Shown here: piece by piece, positions 14,355 to 20,834 of the stretch
Position numbering within the stretch: the first letter of the stretch is position 1
Layout: each line of letters starts with the position of its first letter
The notes under the pieces: generated by a model
The model's input: only the letters and a program-made list of their open reading frames with translations
The model's database searches: none
Told to the model about the DNA's origin: nothing
Position numbers and translations under genes: made by a program
NCBI GenBank assembly: GCA_036388295.1
Contig: DASVSC010000134.1
Coordinates: 1 to 21,548, forward strand
Source of the DNA: RYN-431 sp036388295
GTDB lineage: Bacteria > Planctomycetota > Phycisphaerae > Tepidisphaerales > Tepidisphaeraceae
Reading direction: 5' to 3'
Length of the DNA stretch: 21,548 bases

Positions 14355-15987
14355 CAGAGGAAGCCATTGCCAAACAGCGGTCGATGCGGGCGAGGGTTTT
14401 GTCTTTTCCGAGGAACGCCAGCGAATCGAAAATCGGCGGCGACACCGCACCGCCGCTGATCGCCACGCGCACCGGCTGGGCGAGTTTTCCGAGGCCCTGC
14501 TGCGTCCGCTCGCTATGGTCCTGCACGGCCGTCTCCAGGCCGGTGATGGACCAATCGGTCACGCCGACGAACACGTCGCGCATGCCGGCTAAGGCTATCG
14601 CGCCCCCGCGGTCGTTTTTCAGCAGGAACTTGTCGAGGGCCGCCTGGTCGTACTGAAGCTGCTCGTCCGGCAGCAGCAGGAAAGCACTTTTTTCATCCAC
14701 TTCGCTCAGCAGCCGGTAGCCGCGATTCATGCGAAGCACGTCGGCCAACTGCTCGTCGGTCGCCCTGTTCAGCGGCGACTGCGGATTGGCGGCTAAGTAA
14801 TCTTTGATCGCCACGAGCTGCTGCTCCGGTGCGGCCTTGGCGAAGTAATCGGTGCTGAAGCTCTTGAGCTTTTCGCGGTTGAACTTCGGATTGGCGATGT
14901 TGATGCGGTCGAGGCTGAACTTCTCGACCATGTCGGCCATCGTCATCTGTTCCAGATCGTTGCCGGGACTCCAGCCCTGCAGGGCCAGGAAGTTGTTCAG
15001 GACTTCGGGCACGTAACCGTTCTTGCGGAAGTCGTGGACCATGATTTCCGGCAGATCGGCTTCCTTCAACCCGACGATTTTCATCACCTTCGGCTGCTCT
15101 TCGAGGCTGAGCTGCTGCGTGGGGGTGTTGAGCCATTCCGTCAGGCGCTCGACAGGGACGCCGGCAGAGCCGGCTAGGCTCTCTGGTTGGGTTTTGGTGC
15201 TGCGCATCCATTCCTGGCAGCGCTTGCGGATGCGGCCGTCGCGGTCGCGCTTGGAGAGCTTTTCACCATTTTCCGGGCTCAGCATCACGCTCAGGTGCGC
15301 ATAAATCGGCCGGTCGTAGCCAAGGGCGGCCTGCAGGGCGATGTGGTTGAACGTGTTCTTGGCGTGCTCCTGCCCGCGCAGGACGTGGGTGATGCCCATG
15401 TCGGCATCGTCGACGACGACGCCGAAGTGGTACGTCGGCATGCCGTCAGTTTTGCGGATGACGAAGTCCTGACTCTCTTGCGGCGGCTGCACCACGTCCT
15501 TCCCGAGCACGATGTCGTGGAAGCGGTGCTCCGTGACCGGCTGAATGAATCGGATAACCGACTTGCGCCCTTCGTCGGCGAAACGCTTCATGTCGTCGGC
15601 GCTGTACTGCCGGCGGCGGTAAATGAACGGCCGCTTCGCGCGGGTGGCCTGCTCGCGCATGGCGTCCAACTCCGCCGGCGTCTCCCACGCTTCGTAGGCT
15701 TGGCCCCTGTCTAGCAGGCCGTCGATGAGCTTGTTGTAGATGGCGACGCGCTTGGATTGGTAGACGAACTCGGCGTTGTCCCATTGCAGGCCGAGCCATT
15801 TGAGGTCTTCCAGCAGTTGCCGGGTGGCGTCTTCGGTGCTGCGGGCGAGGTCGGTGTCTTCGATGCGCAGCAGGAATTGGCCGCCGGTGTGGCGGGCGAG
15901 CAGCCAGTTGAACAGGGCAGTGCGGGCGCCGCCGACGTGCAGGTAGCCGGTCGGCGAAGGGGCGAAGCGGGTGACGACGGTAGACAT
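14350..15987 (-). CDS. gltX: Glutamate--tRNA ligase
   Basis: This 545-aa class I aminoacyl-tRNA synthetase charges tRNA-Glu in the cytoplasm. FAPSPTGYLHVGGARTALFN (8-27) carries the HIGH-like motif HVGG. RIEDTDLARS (41-50) and the KMSKS-like motif EKLSKRD (242-248) are present, followed by the anticodon-binding region. Most bacterial enzymes have about 470-490 residues. The excess is mainly an insertion of roughly 60-70 residues (about 249-315) straight after KLSKRD, before DFRKNGYVPEVLNNFLALQG. Part of it (PESLAGSAG, 268-276) is encoded by sequence resembling the 17117-17173 repeat. The stop codon TAG lies within a different repeat. No clear Shine-Dalgarno sequence is seen. Whether it charges only tRNA-Glu or also tRNA-Gln cannot be told. 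Confidence 0.95.
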   Translation of the reverse strand: MSTVVTRFAPSPTGYLHVGGARTALFNWLLARHTGGQFLLRIEDTDLARSTEDATRQLLEDLKWLGLQWDNAEFVYQSKRVAIYNKLIDGLLDRGQAYEAWETPAELDAMREQATRAKRPFIYRRRQYSADDMKRFADEGRKSVIRFIQPVTEHRFHDIVLGKDVVQPPQESQDFVIRKTDGMPTYHFGVVVDDADMGITHVLRGQEHAKNTFNHIALQAALGYDRPIYAHLSVMLSPENGEKLSKRDRDGRIRKRCQEWMRSTKTQPESLAGSAGVPVERLTEWLNTPTQQLSLEEQPKVMKIVGLKEADLPEIMVHDFRKNGYVPEVLNNFLALQGWSPGNDLEQMTMADMVEKFSLDRINIANPKFNREKLKSFSTDYFAKAAPEQQLVAIKDYLAANPQSPLNRATDEQLADVLRMNRGYRLLSEVDEKSAFLLLPDEQLQYDQAALDKFLLKNDRGGAIALAGMRDVFVGVTDWSITGLETAVQDHSERTQQGLGKLAQPVRVAISGGAVSPPIFDSLAFLGKDKTLARIDRCLAMASSA

Positions 15988-16039
15988 AGAACCGGGCGAT
16001 TATCGGGAAATGCGGGCGGGTGGCTAGGGGGCGTCGGGT

Positions 16040-16130
16040 TTGAGCCGCGGGTGTAAACCCGCGCGAGAACGTCGAATCGCATCGCGGTGCCCTATCACGA
16101 ACGACGCGCGGGTTTACACCCGCGGCTCAA
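16040..16130. repeat. Inverted repeat with perfect 26-bp arms
   Basis: Bases 16040-16065 and 16105-16130 are perfect reverse complements, separated by 39 bp. Each arm contains CGCGGGTGTAAACCCGCG, itself a hairpin. The element lies between the pssA stop codon (2 bp away) and the gltX start, and fills most of that 145-bp gap. It shares its core with the repeat at 13760-13858. Confidence 0.9.
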
Positions 16131-16132
16131 AA

Positions 16133-17071
16133 TCAATTGGCCGCAACCGACTTCGCCGCCCGGCGGCGTAGCCAGAGGAACCAGATCGGGGCGCTCATCG
16201 CGTAGGCGACACTACTCAGGCCGACCGTGTAGCGGTGGGCGGTCACCAGCAGCACCAGGATCAGCAGTGTGGCGACGAGGCGGCCGATGGTGCGGCGGCC
16301 GCGCAGGTACTTGTTGACCAAGTGCGGGTAGCGGAAGTTGCTGACCATCAGCAGCCCGGCCGCCAGGGTCAGGGCGGGCAGCGCGTAGACGCTGGCGTCG
16401 CCGAGGCGGCGGAGTACCCAGATGACGTTCTCGTAGTAGAAGCCGGCGTTCGACTGCAGCCGCAGTTCCTGCTGGACCATCACCAGCCCGATGACGGCGG
16501 CCCCCGCCCCGGGGCTGGGCAGGCCGAGGAAGCTCATGTGGGCCTGTTCGCCGTGTTCGTTGCTGACGTTGAACCGGGCCAGGCGGATGGCGGCGCAGCT
16601 GACGTAAACGGCCCCGATCGCCCACACCAGCCGGCTGACGAACAGCGGCGCGCCCGGCACTTCGTGCTTGAACAAGGCCAGGGCGATCATGGCGGGGGCG
16701 GCGCCGAAGCTGATAACATCGGCCATGCTGTCGAGCTGGCCGCCGAAGTCGGTGGTGTGGCGCGCCCAGCGGGCCAGTCGGCCGTCGAGCGCGTCGAACA
16801 GCATCGCCAGCAGGATCAAATAACACGCGGCCAGGAAGCGGTGCGTGGCGAAGGCGTGCGTCCATGGATCGGCGGTGTAGTCGGCAGGGTTCAGGTGGCA
16901 GACGTAAATGGCCCCGAAGCCGCACACGGCATTGCCGAGCGTGGCGAGGCTGGGCAGGAAATAGACGCTGCGGATGTACGCCTTGCGTCGCCGGCGACGG
17001 CTACGCAGCTGGCGGCGGGACCGCGGGTCGGACGCGGGGGGCGGCGTGCTGTCGAAGGGGGTAGACGTCAC
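16133..17071 (-). CDS. pssA: CDP-diacylglycerol--serine O-phosphatidyltransferase
   Basis: The 312-aa integral membrane enzyme would make phosphatidylserine from CDP-diacylglycerol and serine, leading to phosphatidylethanolamine. The CDP-alcohol phosphotransferase motif is complete: Asp96-Gly97, Ala100-Arg101, Gly110, Asp114 and Asp118, within FDALDGRLARW and GGQLDSMAD. SVYFLPSLATLGNAVCGFGA precedes it, as in the PssA subfamily, and FLGLPSPGAGA follows. About eight hydrophobic segments are visible. The first ~33 residues are Pro/Arg-rich (RSRRRRRK) and cytoplasmic. The start is GTG at 17071, without a strong Shine-Dalgarno sequence. It is 113 bp downstream of rsfS, with a hairpin repeat between, so it may be transcribed separately. 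No phosphatidylserine decarboxylase gene is in the window. Confidence 0.9.
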   Translation of the reverse strand: MTSTPFDSTPPPASDPRSRRQLRSRRRRRKAYIRSVYFLPSLATLGNAVCGFGAIYVCHLNPADYTADPWTHAFATHRFLAACYLILLAMLFDALDGRLARWARHTTDFGGQLDSMADVISFGAAPAMIALALFKHEVPGAPLFVSRLVWAIGAVYVSCAAIRLARFNVSNEHGEQAHMSFLGLPSPGAGAAVIGLVMVQQELRLQSNAGFYYENVIWVLRRLGDASVYALPALTLAAGLLMVSNFRYPHLVNKYLRGRRTIGRLVATLLILVLLVTAHRYTVGLSSVAYAMSAPIWFLWLRRRAAKSVAAN

Positions 17072-17116
17072 GCGGTTCCGGGAGAAAGACTTTTGTTAAC
17101 CGTGCTCGACCCTGCG

Positions 17117-17173
17117 AGAGAGCCCCCGGGCTCCGCCCGGGGTAAGAAGCCGGGCAGAGCCCGGCGGCTCTCT
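17117..17173. repeat. Inverted repeat between rsfS and pssA
   Basis: Bases 17117-17140 pair with 17150-17173 (24-bp arms, two mismatches, 9-base loop). The arm contains AGAGAGCC and GGGCTCTGCCCGG. A related sequence occurs inside gltX near 15162-15186. It ends 12 bp from the rsfS stop codon and could act as a transcript end, although no U-run follows. Confidence 0.8.
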
Positions 17174-17184
17174 TGGCGTCCCTT

Positions 17185-17601
17185 TCAGGACACCGTTTTC
17201 CATTCCACGCGCGGGGCGTCGCCCCAGAGCGAATCGAGGTCGTAAAACATCCGCGAGTCCTGCTCGAACAGGTGAACGACGACGTCGACGTAATCGAGCA
17301 GAATCCAGTTCGTGTCCAGCGAACGGCTCATGACGTGCTGGTCGCCGTTGTTGCCGAGTTCTTCGATTTCCTTCGCCACGCCGCGCATCTGGCGGTCGCT
17401 GGTGCCGGTGGCGAGAACGAGGTAATCGGTCAGCGGCGAGACCTCGCGCACGTCGAGCACGACCACGCTGTGACAGCGGGTGTCGGCGGCTAATCGAGCG
17501 ATCTCGACCGCGAACGCGCGGGCGTCAAGGGGAGCGGTGGCGGGGACGGCAGTCGGGGCGGCCGCGGCGGTCTGGTCCGGCTTCTCTAAAGTCGTAGCGA
17601 T
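17185..17601 (-). CDS. rsfS: Ribosomal silencing factor RsfS, probable ATC start
   Basis: The 138-aa protein would bind ribosomal protein L14 and block subunit joining in starved cells. Typical segments are VVLDVREVSPLTDYLVLATG, TSDRQMRGVAKEIEE, DTNWILLDYVDVVVHLFEQD and MFYDLDSLWGDAP. The first ATG/GTG/TTG in frame is GTG at 17466, but starting there would delete the first helix (ARAFAVEIARLAADTR) that the family needs. The open frame continues upstream with no ATG, GTG or TTG. An ATC at 17601 lies 7 bp after a strong AAGAGGAG Shine-Dalgarno sequence (17609-17616), so ATC is the likely start. An Ala/Pro-rich stretch (residues 12-24) precedes the domain. It follows the DUF420 gene by 30 bp. 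A base error in the sequence is the alternative. Confidence 0.85.
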   Translation of the reverse strand: MATTLEKPDQTAAAAPTAVPATAPLDARAFAVEIARLAADTRCHSVVVLDVREVSPLTDYLVLATGTSDRQMRGVAKEIEELGNNGDQHVMSRSLDTNWILLDYVDVVVHLFEQDSRMFYDLDSLWGDAPRVEWKTVS

Positions 17602-17608
17602 GGTGGGT

Positions 17609-17616
17609 CTCCTCTT
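17609..17616 (-). promoter_or_regulatory. Ribosome-binding site deciding the rsfS start
   Basis: AAGAGGAG on the minus strand, 7 bp before the ATC at 17601. It is one of the strongest Shine-Dalgarno sequences in the window and has no ATG, GTG or TTG in frame at a usable distance. Confidence 0.7.
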
Positions 17617-17631
17617 GGGGATAATTTTACC

Positions 17632-18108
17632 TCACGATCCCAAGTTGAACAGCGGCGAAGCCCGAAAAGCGTCGGGATAAATCGCCGGGTACCACTGGTA
17701 CAGGATGAAGTAGATCAGCACGCCGGTCACCGACACATAGGTCCATATGAACCAGGTCGGCCTGGCGATGGCTCGGTGCTTCACCCACTGCCGATTATAG
17801 GCCCGCCAGAGCGTGATTCCGATCATAGGAAGCATGAGAATTGCCAAAATGACATGGGGAATCAGCACGACCAGGTAGAACGTCTTGAACCACCCGCTCG
17901 GCATGCCGGTGCTGACCTCGCCGTAGGTGAACTTGCTGTAAAGGTAGCTGGCCAGAAAAACGGCGCTGCTGGTCAGGGCGGCCCCCATGGTCCAGCCGTG
18001 AGCGGCGTATTTGCGGTTCCGGATCAGCACGTAGGCGGCAATCAGCAGCAGCGTGCTCAGGCCGTTTAGGCCGGAATTAAGGGCGGCGAACAGTTCTTTT
18101 CCGTGCAT
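17632..18108 (-). CDS. DUF420 membrane protein
   Basis: The 158-aa protein has four to five transmembrane segments (about 12-28, 40-56, 76-100, 117-138). Conserved histidines His37 (AAHGWTMG), His85 (LIPHVILA) and His111 (VKHRAIARPTWFIWTYVSVTG) fit the DUF420 family, whose genes often accompany cytochrome c oxidase and SCO genes. A role in oxidase assembly or metal/heme handling is inferred from that context. The ATG at 18108 has no Shine-Dalgarno sequence and begins 6 bp after the arm of the octamer repeat (copy B). SCO lies just upstream across the repeat, and rsfS 30 bp downstream. Confidence 0.87.
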   Translation of the reverse strand: MHGKELFAALNSGLNGLSTLLLIAAYVLIRNRKYAAHGWTMGAALTSSAVFLASYLYSKFTYGEVSTGMPSGWFKTFYLVVLIPHVILAILMLPMIGITLWRAYNRQWVKHRAIARPTWFIWTYVSVTGVLIYFILYQWYPAIYPDAFRASPLFNLGS

Positions 18109-18114
18109 GTGTGT

Positions 18115-18225
18115 GTTGATCGGTTAATCAGTTGATGGGTTGATCAGTGGCGGGTTGATGTTTTTGAGGGCCATGCGGGCTTCGGCCGGCCACGGATCAA
18201 CTTATCAACCGATTAACCGATCAAC
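18115..18225. repeat. Octamer-based inverted repeat, copy B
   Basis: Bases 18115-18150 and 18190-18225 are reverse complements over 36 bp with four mismatches. Both arms are built from 8-bp units of the form GTTGATCG/GTTAATCA and end GTGG/CCAC. It fills the whole gap between sco and the DUF420 gene. The right arm overlaps the last bases of sco and supplies its TGA stop codon. Confidence 0.9.
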
Positions 18226-18814
18226 TCCCAGCCAGCCGCTTCGCGTCGGCTTCTAGCTTTTTCATTGATTCGTCGTTGGCGGTGCTGTATTGCCCGCGGA
18301 CCTGGCCGGCCTTGTCGACCAGCAGGAACTTGGTCGAATGGACCAGTTCGTTGTTCAGCGTGTTGGCCGAGCGGCTTTCGTAGCCGAGCTTCAGGCCGTC
18401 GGCGACCTTCTGGACGTCTTCCGGCGTGCCGGTGAGGAAAAACCACCGCGTCGGGTCGGCCGTCATGTTGGTGGCGTAATCCTTCAGGGCCGCGGGCGTG
18501 TCTTTTTCCGGGTCGATCGAGAACGACACCAGCACCACGTTCGGGTCGGCAACGGCCGTCTGGATCTTCCGTAAACGGCCCGACATCATCGGGCAGGGGC
18601 CGGGGCATGTGGTGTAGAAAAGCGTGGCGATCCACGTTTTTCCCTTCAGCTTTTCAGACGAAAACGGCTGGCCGTCCTGGTCGATCAGGCCGAACGTCGG
18701 GGCGGGGAACAGCGGGGCGTCGTTCGCTTCAGCCGTCTCGTCCGGCATTCGGTAACAGCCCAAAGCGAACAGGCCGGCGAGCAGCGGGAGGAACGTTCGG
18801 GGTCGAGTCGTCAT
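18221..18814 (-). CDS. SCO1/SenC/PrrC family copper chaperone
   Basis: The 197-aa thioredoxin-fold protein delivers copper to, or reduces, the CuA site of cytochrome c oxidase. The copper ligands are visible: Cys70 and Cys74 in FYTTCPGPCPMM, and His159 in ELVHSTKFLLVD. A hydrophobic stretch ending LFALGC at Cys20 suggests a lipoprotein anchor, although the lipobox is imperfect. The ATG at 18814 is 2 bp after the permease stop codon. In-frame GTG (18829) and ATG (18826) that overlap the permease are alternatives. The tight junction suggests one transcript. The C-terminus (LAGS) and stop codon run into repeat copy B. Confidence 0.93.
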   Translation of the reverse strand: MTTRPRTFLPLLAGLFALGCYRMPDETAEANDAPLFPAPTFGLIDQDGQPFSSEKLKGKTWIATLFYTTCPGPCPMMSGRLRKIQTAVADPNVVLVSFSIDPEKDTPAALKDYATNMTADPTRWFFLTGTPEDVQKVADGLKLGYESRSANTLNNELVHSTKFLLVDKAGQVRGQYSTANDESMKKLEADAKRLAGS

Positions 18815-18815
18815 A

Positions 18816-19619
18816 TTAAATCGCATCACTGGCCGACCGCGACCGGGCGACCCAGATGGCCAAGGCGACGGTCAGCACGGTCGCCGCCATGGTCACGCTG
18901 AACCAGATGTTGAGCGAACCGGGCAGCGTGTCGGCCGTCCCGCGCCACATCACCTTCCGCAACGATGCTAAGGCATACGACAGCGGGTTGGCGAGCATCA
19001 GGGCTTTCAAAAGCCGCGGCGTATCGTCGCGAATCGGGAAAAGGGCCCCCGATAGAAACCACATCGGCATCAGAAACAGGTTCATCACGACGTGAAACCC
19101 CTGCGTGCTGCTCATCGGCCAAGCGATGCACAGGGCCAGCGCCGTCAGGCCGACGCCGACGACGAAGAGGATGATGAACGTCGCCAGCAGCGTCAGCGGC
19201 GTGAGCGCGATGATGCCCGTCGCCCACCCCAGCAGCACGAACAGCAGCGCCTGCCCGGTCGCCAGCACGGCCCCGCCGAGCACCTTGCCGCCGACGATCG
19301 CGGTCCGGCCGACGGGGGCGACCAGCACGCCTTGCAGAAACCCTTCGCGCCGGTCTTCGATCACGCTGATGGTCGAGAAAATCGCCGTGAACAGCAGGAT
19401 CATCAGCACGGTGCCGGGGAAGAAATAGGCCAAATACCCCGACCCGGCCGCCGCGCCGCCCGCCCCGGGCTCGGCGAAACTGCGGCCCATGCCACTGCCG
19501 ATCAACAGCCAGAACATCAGCGGCGTCAGCAACGCACCGATCACGCGGTTGCGCTGACGCAGAAAGCGGATCAGTTCCCGTTGGCAGAGGACAAGGGAGG
19601 CGGAAAGTGTCGTAGTCAT
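18816..19619 (-). CDS. ABC-2 type transporter permease
   Basis: The 267-aa permease has about six transmembrane segments and the ABC-2 signature region: RFLRQRNRVIGALLTPLMFW, FFPGTVLMILLFTAIFSTIS, VIEDRREGFLQGVLVAPV, LFLMPMWFLSGALFPI and ANPLSYALASLRKVMW. A cytoplasmic ATPase would be its partner. None lies downstream, and the upstream gene is an unrelated nuclease, so the ATPase must be encoded elsewhere. Similar permeases stand next to SCO and DUF420 genes in oxidase clusters, so a role in heme/copper or oxidase biogenesis is plausible but inferred. The ATG at 19619 has no Shine-Dalgarno sequence and lies 16 bp after repeat copy C. Confidence 0.88.
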   Translation of the reverse strand: MTTTLSASLVLCQRELIRFLRQRNRVIGALLTPLMFWLLIGSGMGRSFAEPGAGGAAAGSGYLAYFFPGTVLMILLFTAIFSTISVIEDRREGFLQGVLVAPVGRTAIVGGKVLGGAVLATGQALLFVLLGWATGIIALTPLTLLATFIILFVVGVGLTALALCIAWPMSSTQGFHVVMNLFLMPMWFLSGALFPIRDDTPRLLKALMLANPLSYALASLRKVMWRGTADTLPGSLNIWFSVTMAATVLTVALAIWVARSRSASDAI

Positions 19620-19635
19620 GGGTGGCTGTGGATGA

Positions 19636-19746
19636 GTTGATCGGTTGATCAGTTGATGGAGTGATCGGTGGTTTCTGACACTCAGAGGGTGCTCGTGAGT
19701 GTCAGCCGGCCACCTTATTAACGGATTAACCCATCAACCGTTCAAC
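19636..19746. repeat. Octamer-based inverted repeat, copy C, with inner hairpin
   Basis: The left arm (19636-19671) begins GTTGATCGGTTGATCAG and ends GGTGG; the right arm (19710-19746) begins CCACC and ends GTTCAAC. The arms pair imperfectly over 36-37 bp. Between them is an independent perfect hairpin, CTGACACTCA (19675-19684) with TGAGTGTCAG (19695-19704). It fills the gap between the nuclease stop codon (3 bp away) and the permease start. Confidence 0.85.
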
Positions 19747-19749
19747 CTT

Positions 19750-20745
19750 CTAGAAGTTCAGCGTCAGCAGCACCGGGTAATGGTCACTCGCCACCGGGGC
19801 CACGCCGTCGTTGATGACTTTGACATCGACGATCTTGTCCTTGAGCGAAGCGGTGACGAAGAAGTGGTCGATGAACGAGCGGTAGCGGTTGTTGAAGTAG
19901 CCGCCGAAGCTGATGGCGTTGCCGTCGGCGAGTTTCTTGGTCGCCAGCACCACACCGTTCTGCGGCGGGCCCTGCAGCAGGGCGATGGAGTCGCCGCCGG
20001 CTTCCTGCTCGAACTCCTGCATGCCCAGTTCGTCGTTGAGGTCACCGCCGAAGACGACGTCTGCCGGGCCGGTTTTTTCCAGTTCCTTCATGATCTCGTG
20101 GGTGCGCTTGGCCTCGCGGTTGCGCCACTTCGTAACGTCGAGGTTGTTGCCGCTCTTGCTCTTCTGGTGATTCACGCCGAGCCAGAACTGCTTACCGCCG
20201 GGCGTCTGCATCAGCACGAATGCCGGGCCGCGGGCGAACAGGCGGTTTTCGCTCATCGTCTCTTCGCCGTTGCGCTCCGCCGTCACGAACGGCTTAGGCT
20301 GCGAGTCTTTTTCGAGGTAGTACTGGTCCATCACTTTCAGCACCTTGAAGCCGGGCTTGGCGATCAGGCCGATGTGCTGGTCGCGCGCGCCGGTGTTGCT
20401 GGGGAAGACCTTCAGCGTGGCGTACGTGTCCTGCAGCCAGCGGCTGCCGAAGTAGTTCAGGTCTTCCTGGTTACAACCTTCCTGGAAGACCATGATGTCC
20501 GGGTCCATCGCCCGGATGACCGTGGCGGCCGCCCAGTTGCCTTTGTCGTTCTCGCGCACGTGGTCGTCGACGAGTGCCTTGAGTTCTTCACTCGCCGGCT
20601 GTTTGCGGGCCCAGGCGCGCATCTGTCGCGAGTCGAACCGCTCGGCCCAGTGTTCGATGTTGTAAGTAGCGATCTTGACCTGCTCGGCCCAGGCAGACTG
20701 GCCCAGGCCCAGGATCAGCACGGCAACCAAAATGAAACGCTTCAT
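19750..20745 (-). CDS. Secreted endonuclease/exonuclease/phosphatase family protein
   Basis: The 331-aa protein has a clear signal peptide, MKRFILVAVLILGLGQSAWA, with cleavage before Glu21. The mature part is a metal-dependent EEP phosphoesterase: Asn29 (TYNIEHW), Glu89 (FQEG), His193 (GVNHQKSKSG), Asp235 and Asn237 (GGDLND), and Asp321-His322 (ASDHYPV). Targets in the family range from DNA and RNA to sphingomyelin and inositol phosphates; the substrate here is unknown, but an extracytoplasmic one is implied. The ATG at 20745 follows AAGGAT by 6 bp. It heads a minus-strand run and is divergent from mutS across 89 bp. Confidence 0.9.
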   Translation of the reverse strand: MKRFILVAVLILGLGQSAWAEQVKIATYNIEHWAERFDSRQMRAWARKQPASEELKALVDDHVRENDKGNWAAATVIRAMDPDIMVFQEGCNQEDLNYFGSRWLQDTYATLKVFPSNTGARDQHIGLIAKPGFKVLKVMDQYYLEKDSQPKPFVTAERNGEETMSENRLFARGPAFVLMQTPGGKQFWLGVNHQKSKSGNNLDVTKWRNREAKRTHEIMKELEKTGPADVVFGGDLNDELGMQEFEQEAGGDSIALLQGPPQNGVVLATKKLADGNAISFGGYFNNRYRSFIDHFFVTASLKDKIVDVKVINDGVAPVASDHYPVLLTLNF

Positions 20746-20834
20746 TCCAAAATCCTTACCAAAACTTCGCGGTTGTCCGCGCCAGCGGCCGGACTTGCCC
20801 GGCCCAAACGGGCGGCGTACCTTCGCCCCGACGT

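Noticed and set aside
17185..17466. rsfS starting at GTG 17466 (93 aa)
   Set aside because: This would remove the conserved first helix of the domain and has no Shine-Dalgarno sequence at proper distance; the ATC at 17601 has both.
20746..20834. Promoter for mutS (TTGCCC ... TACCTT, 17-bp spacing)
   Set aside because: Both elements match the consensus poorly and the region is GC-rich, so chance agreement is likely.
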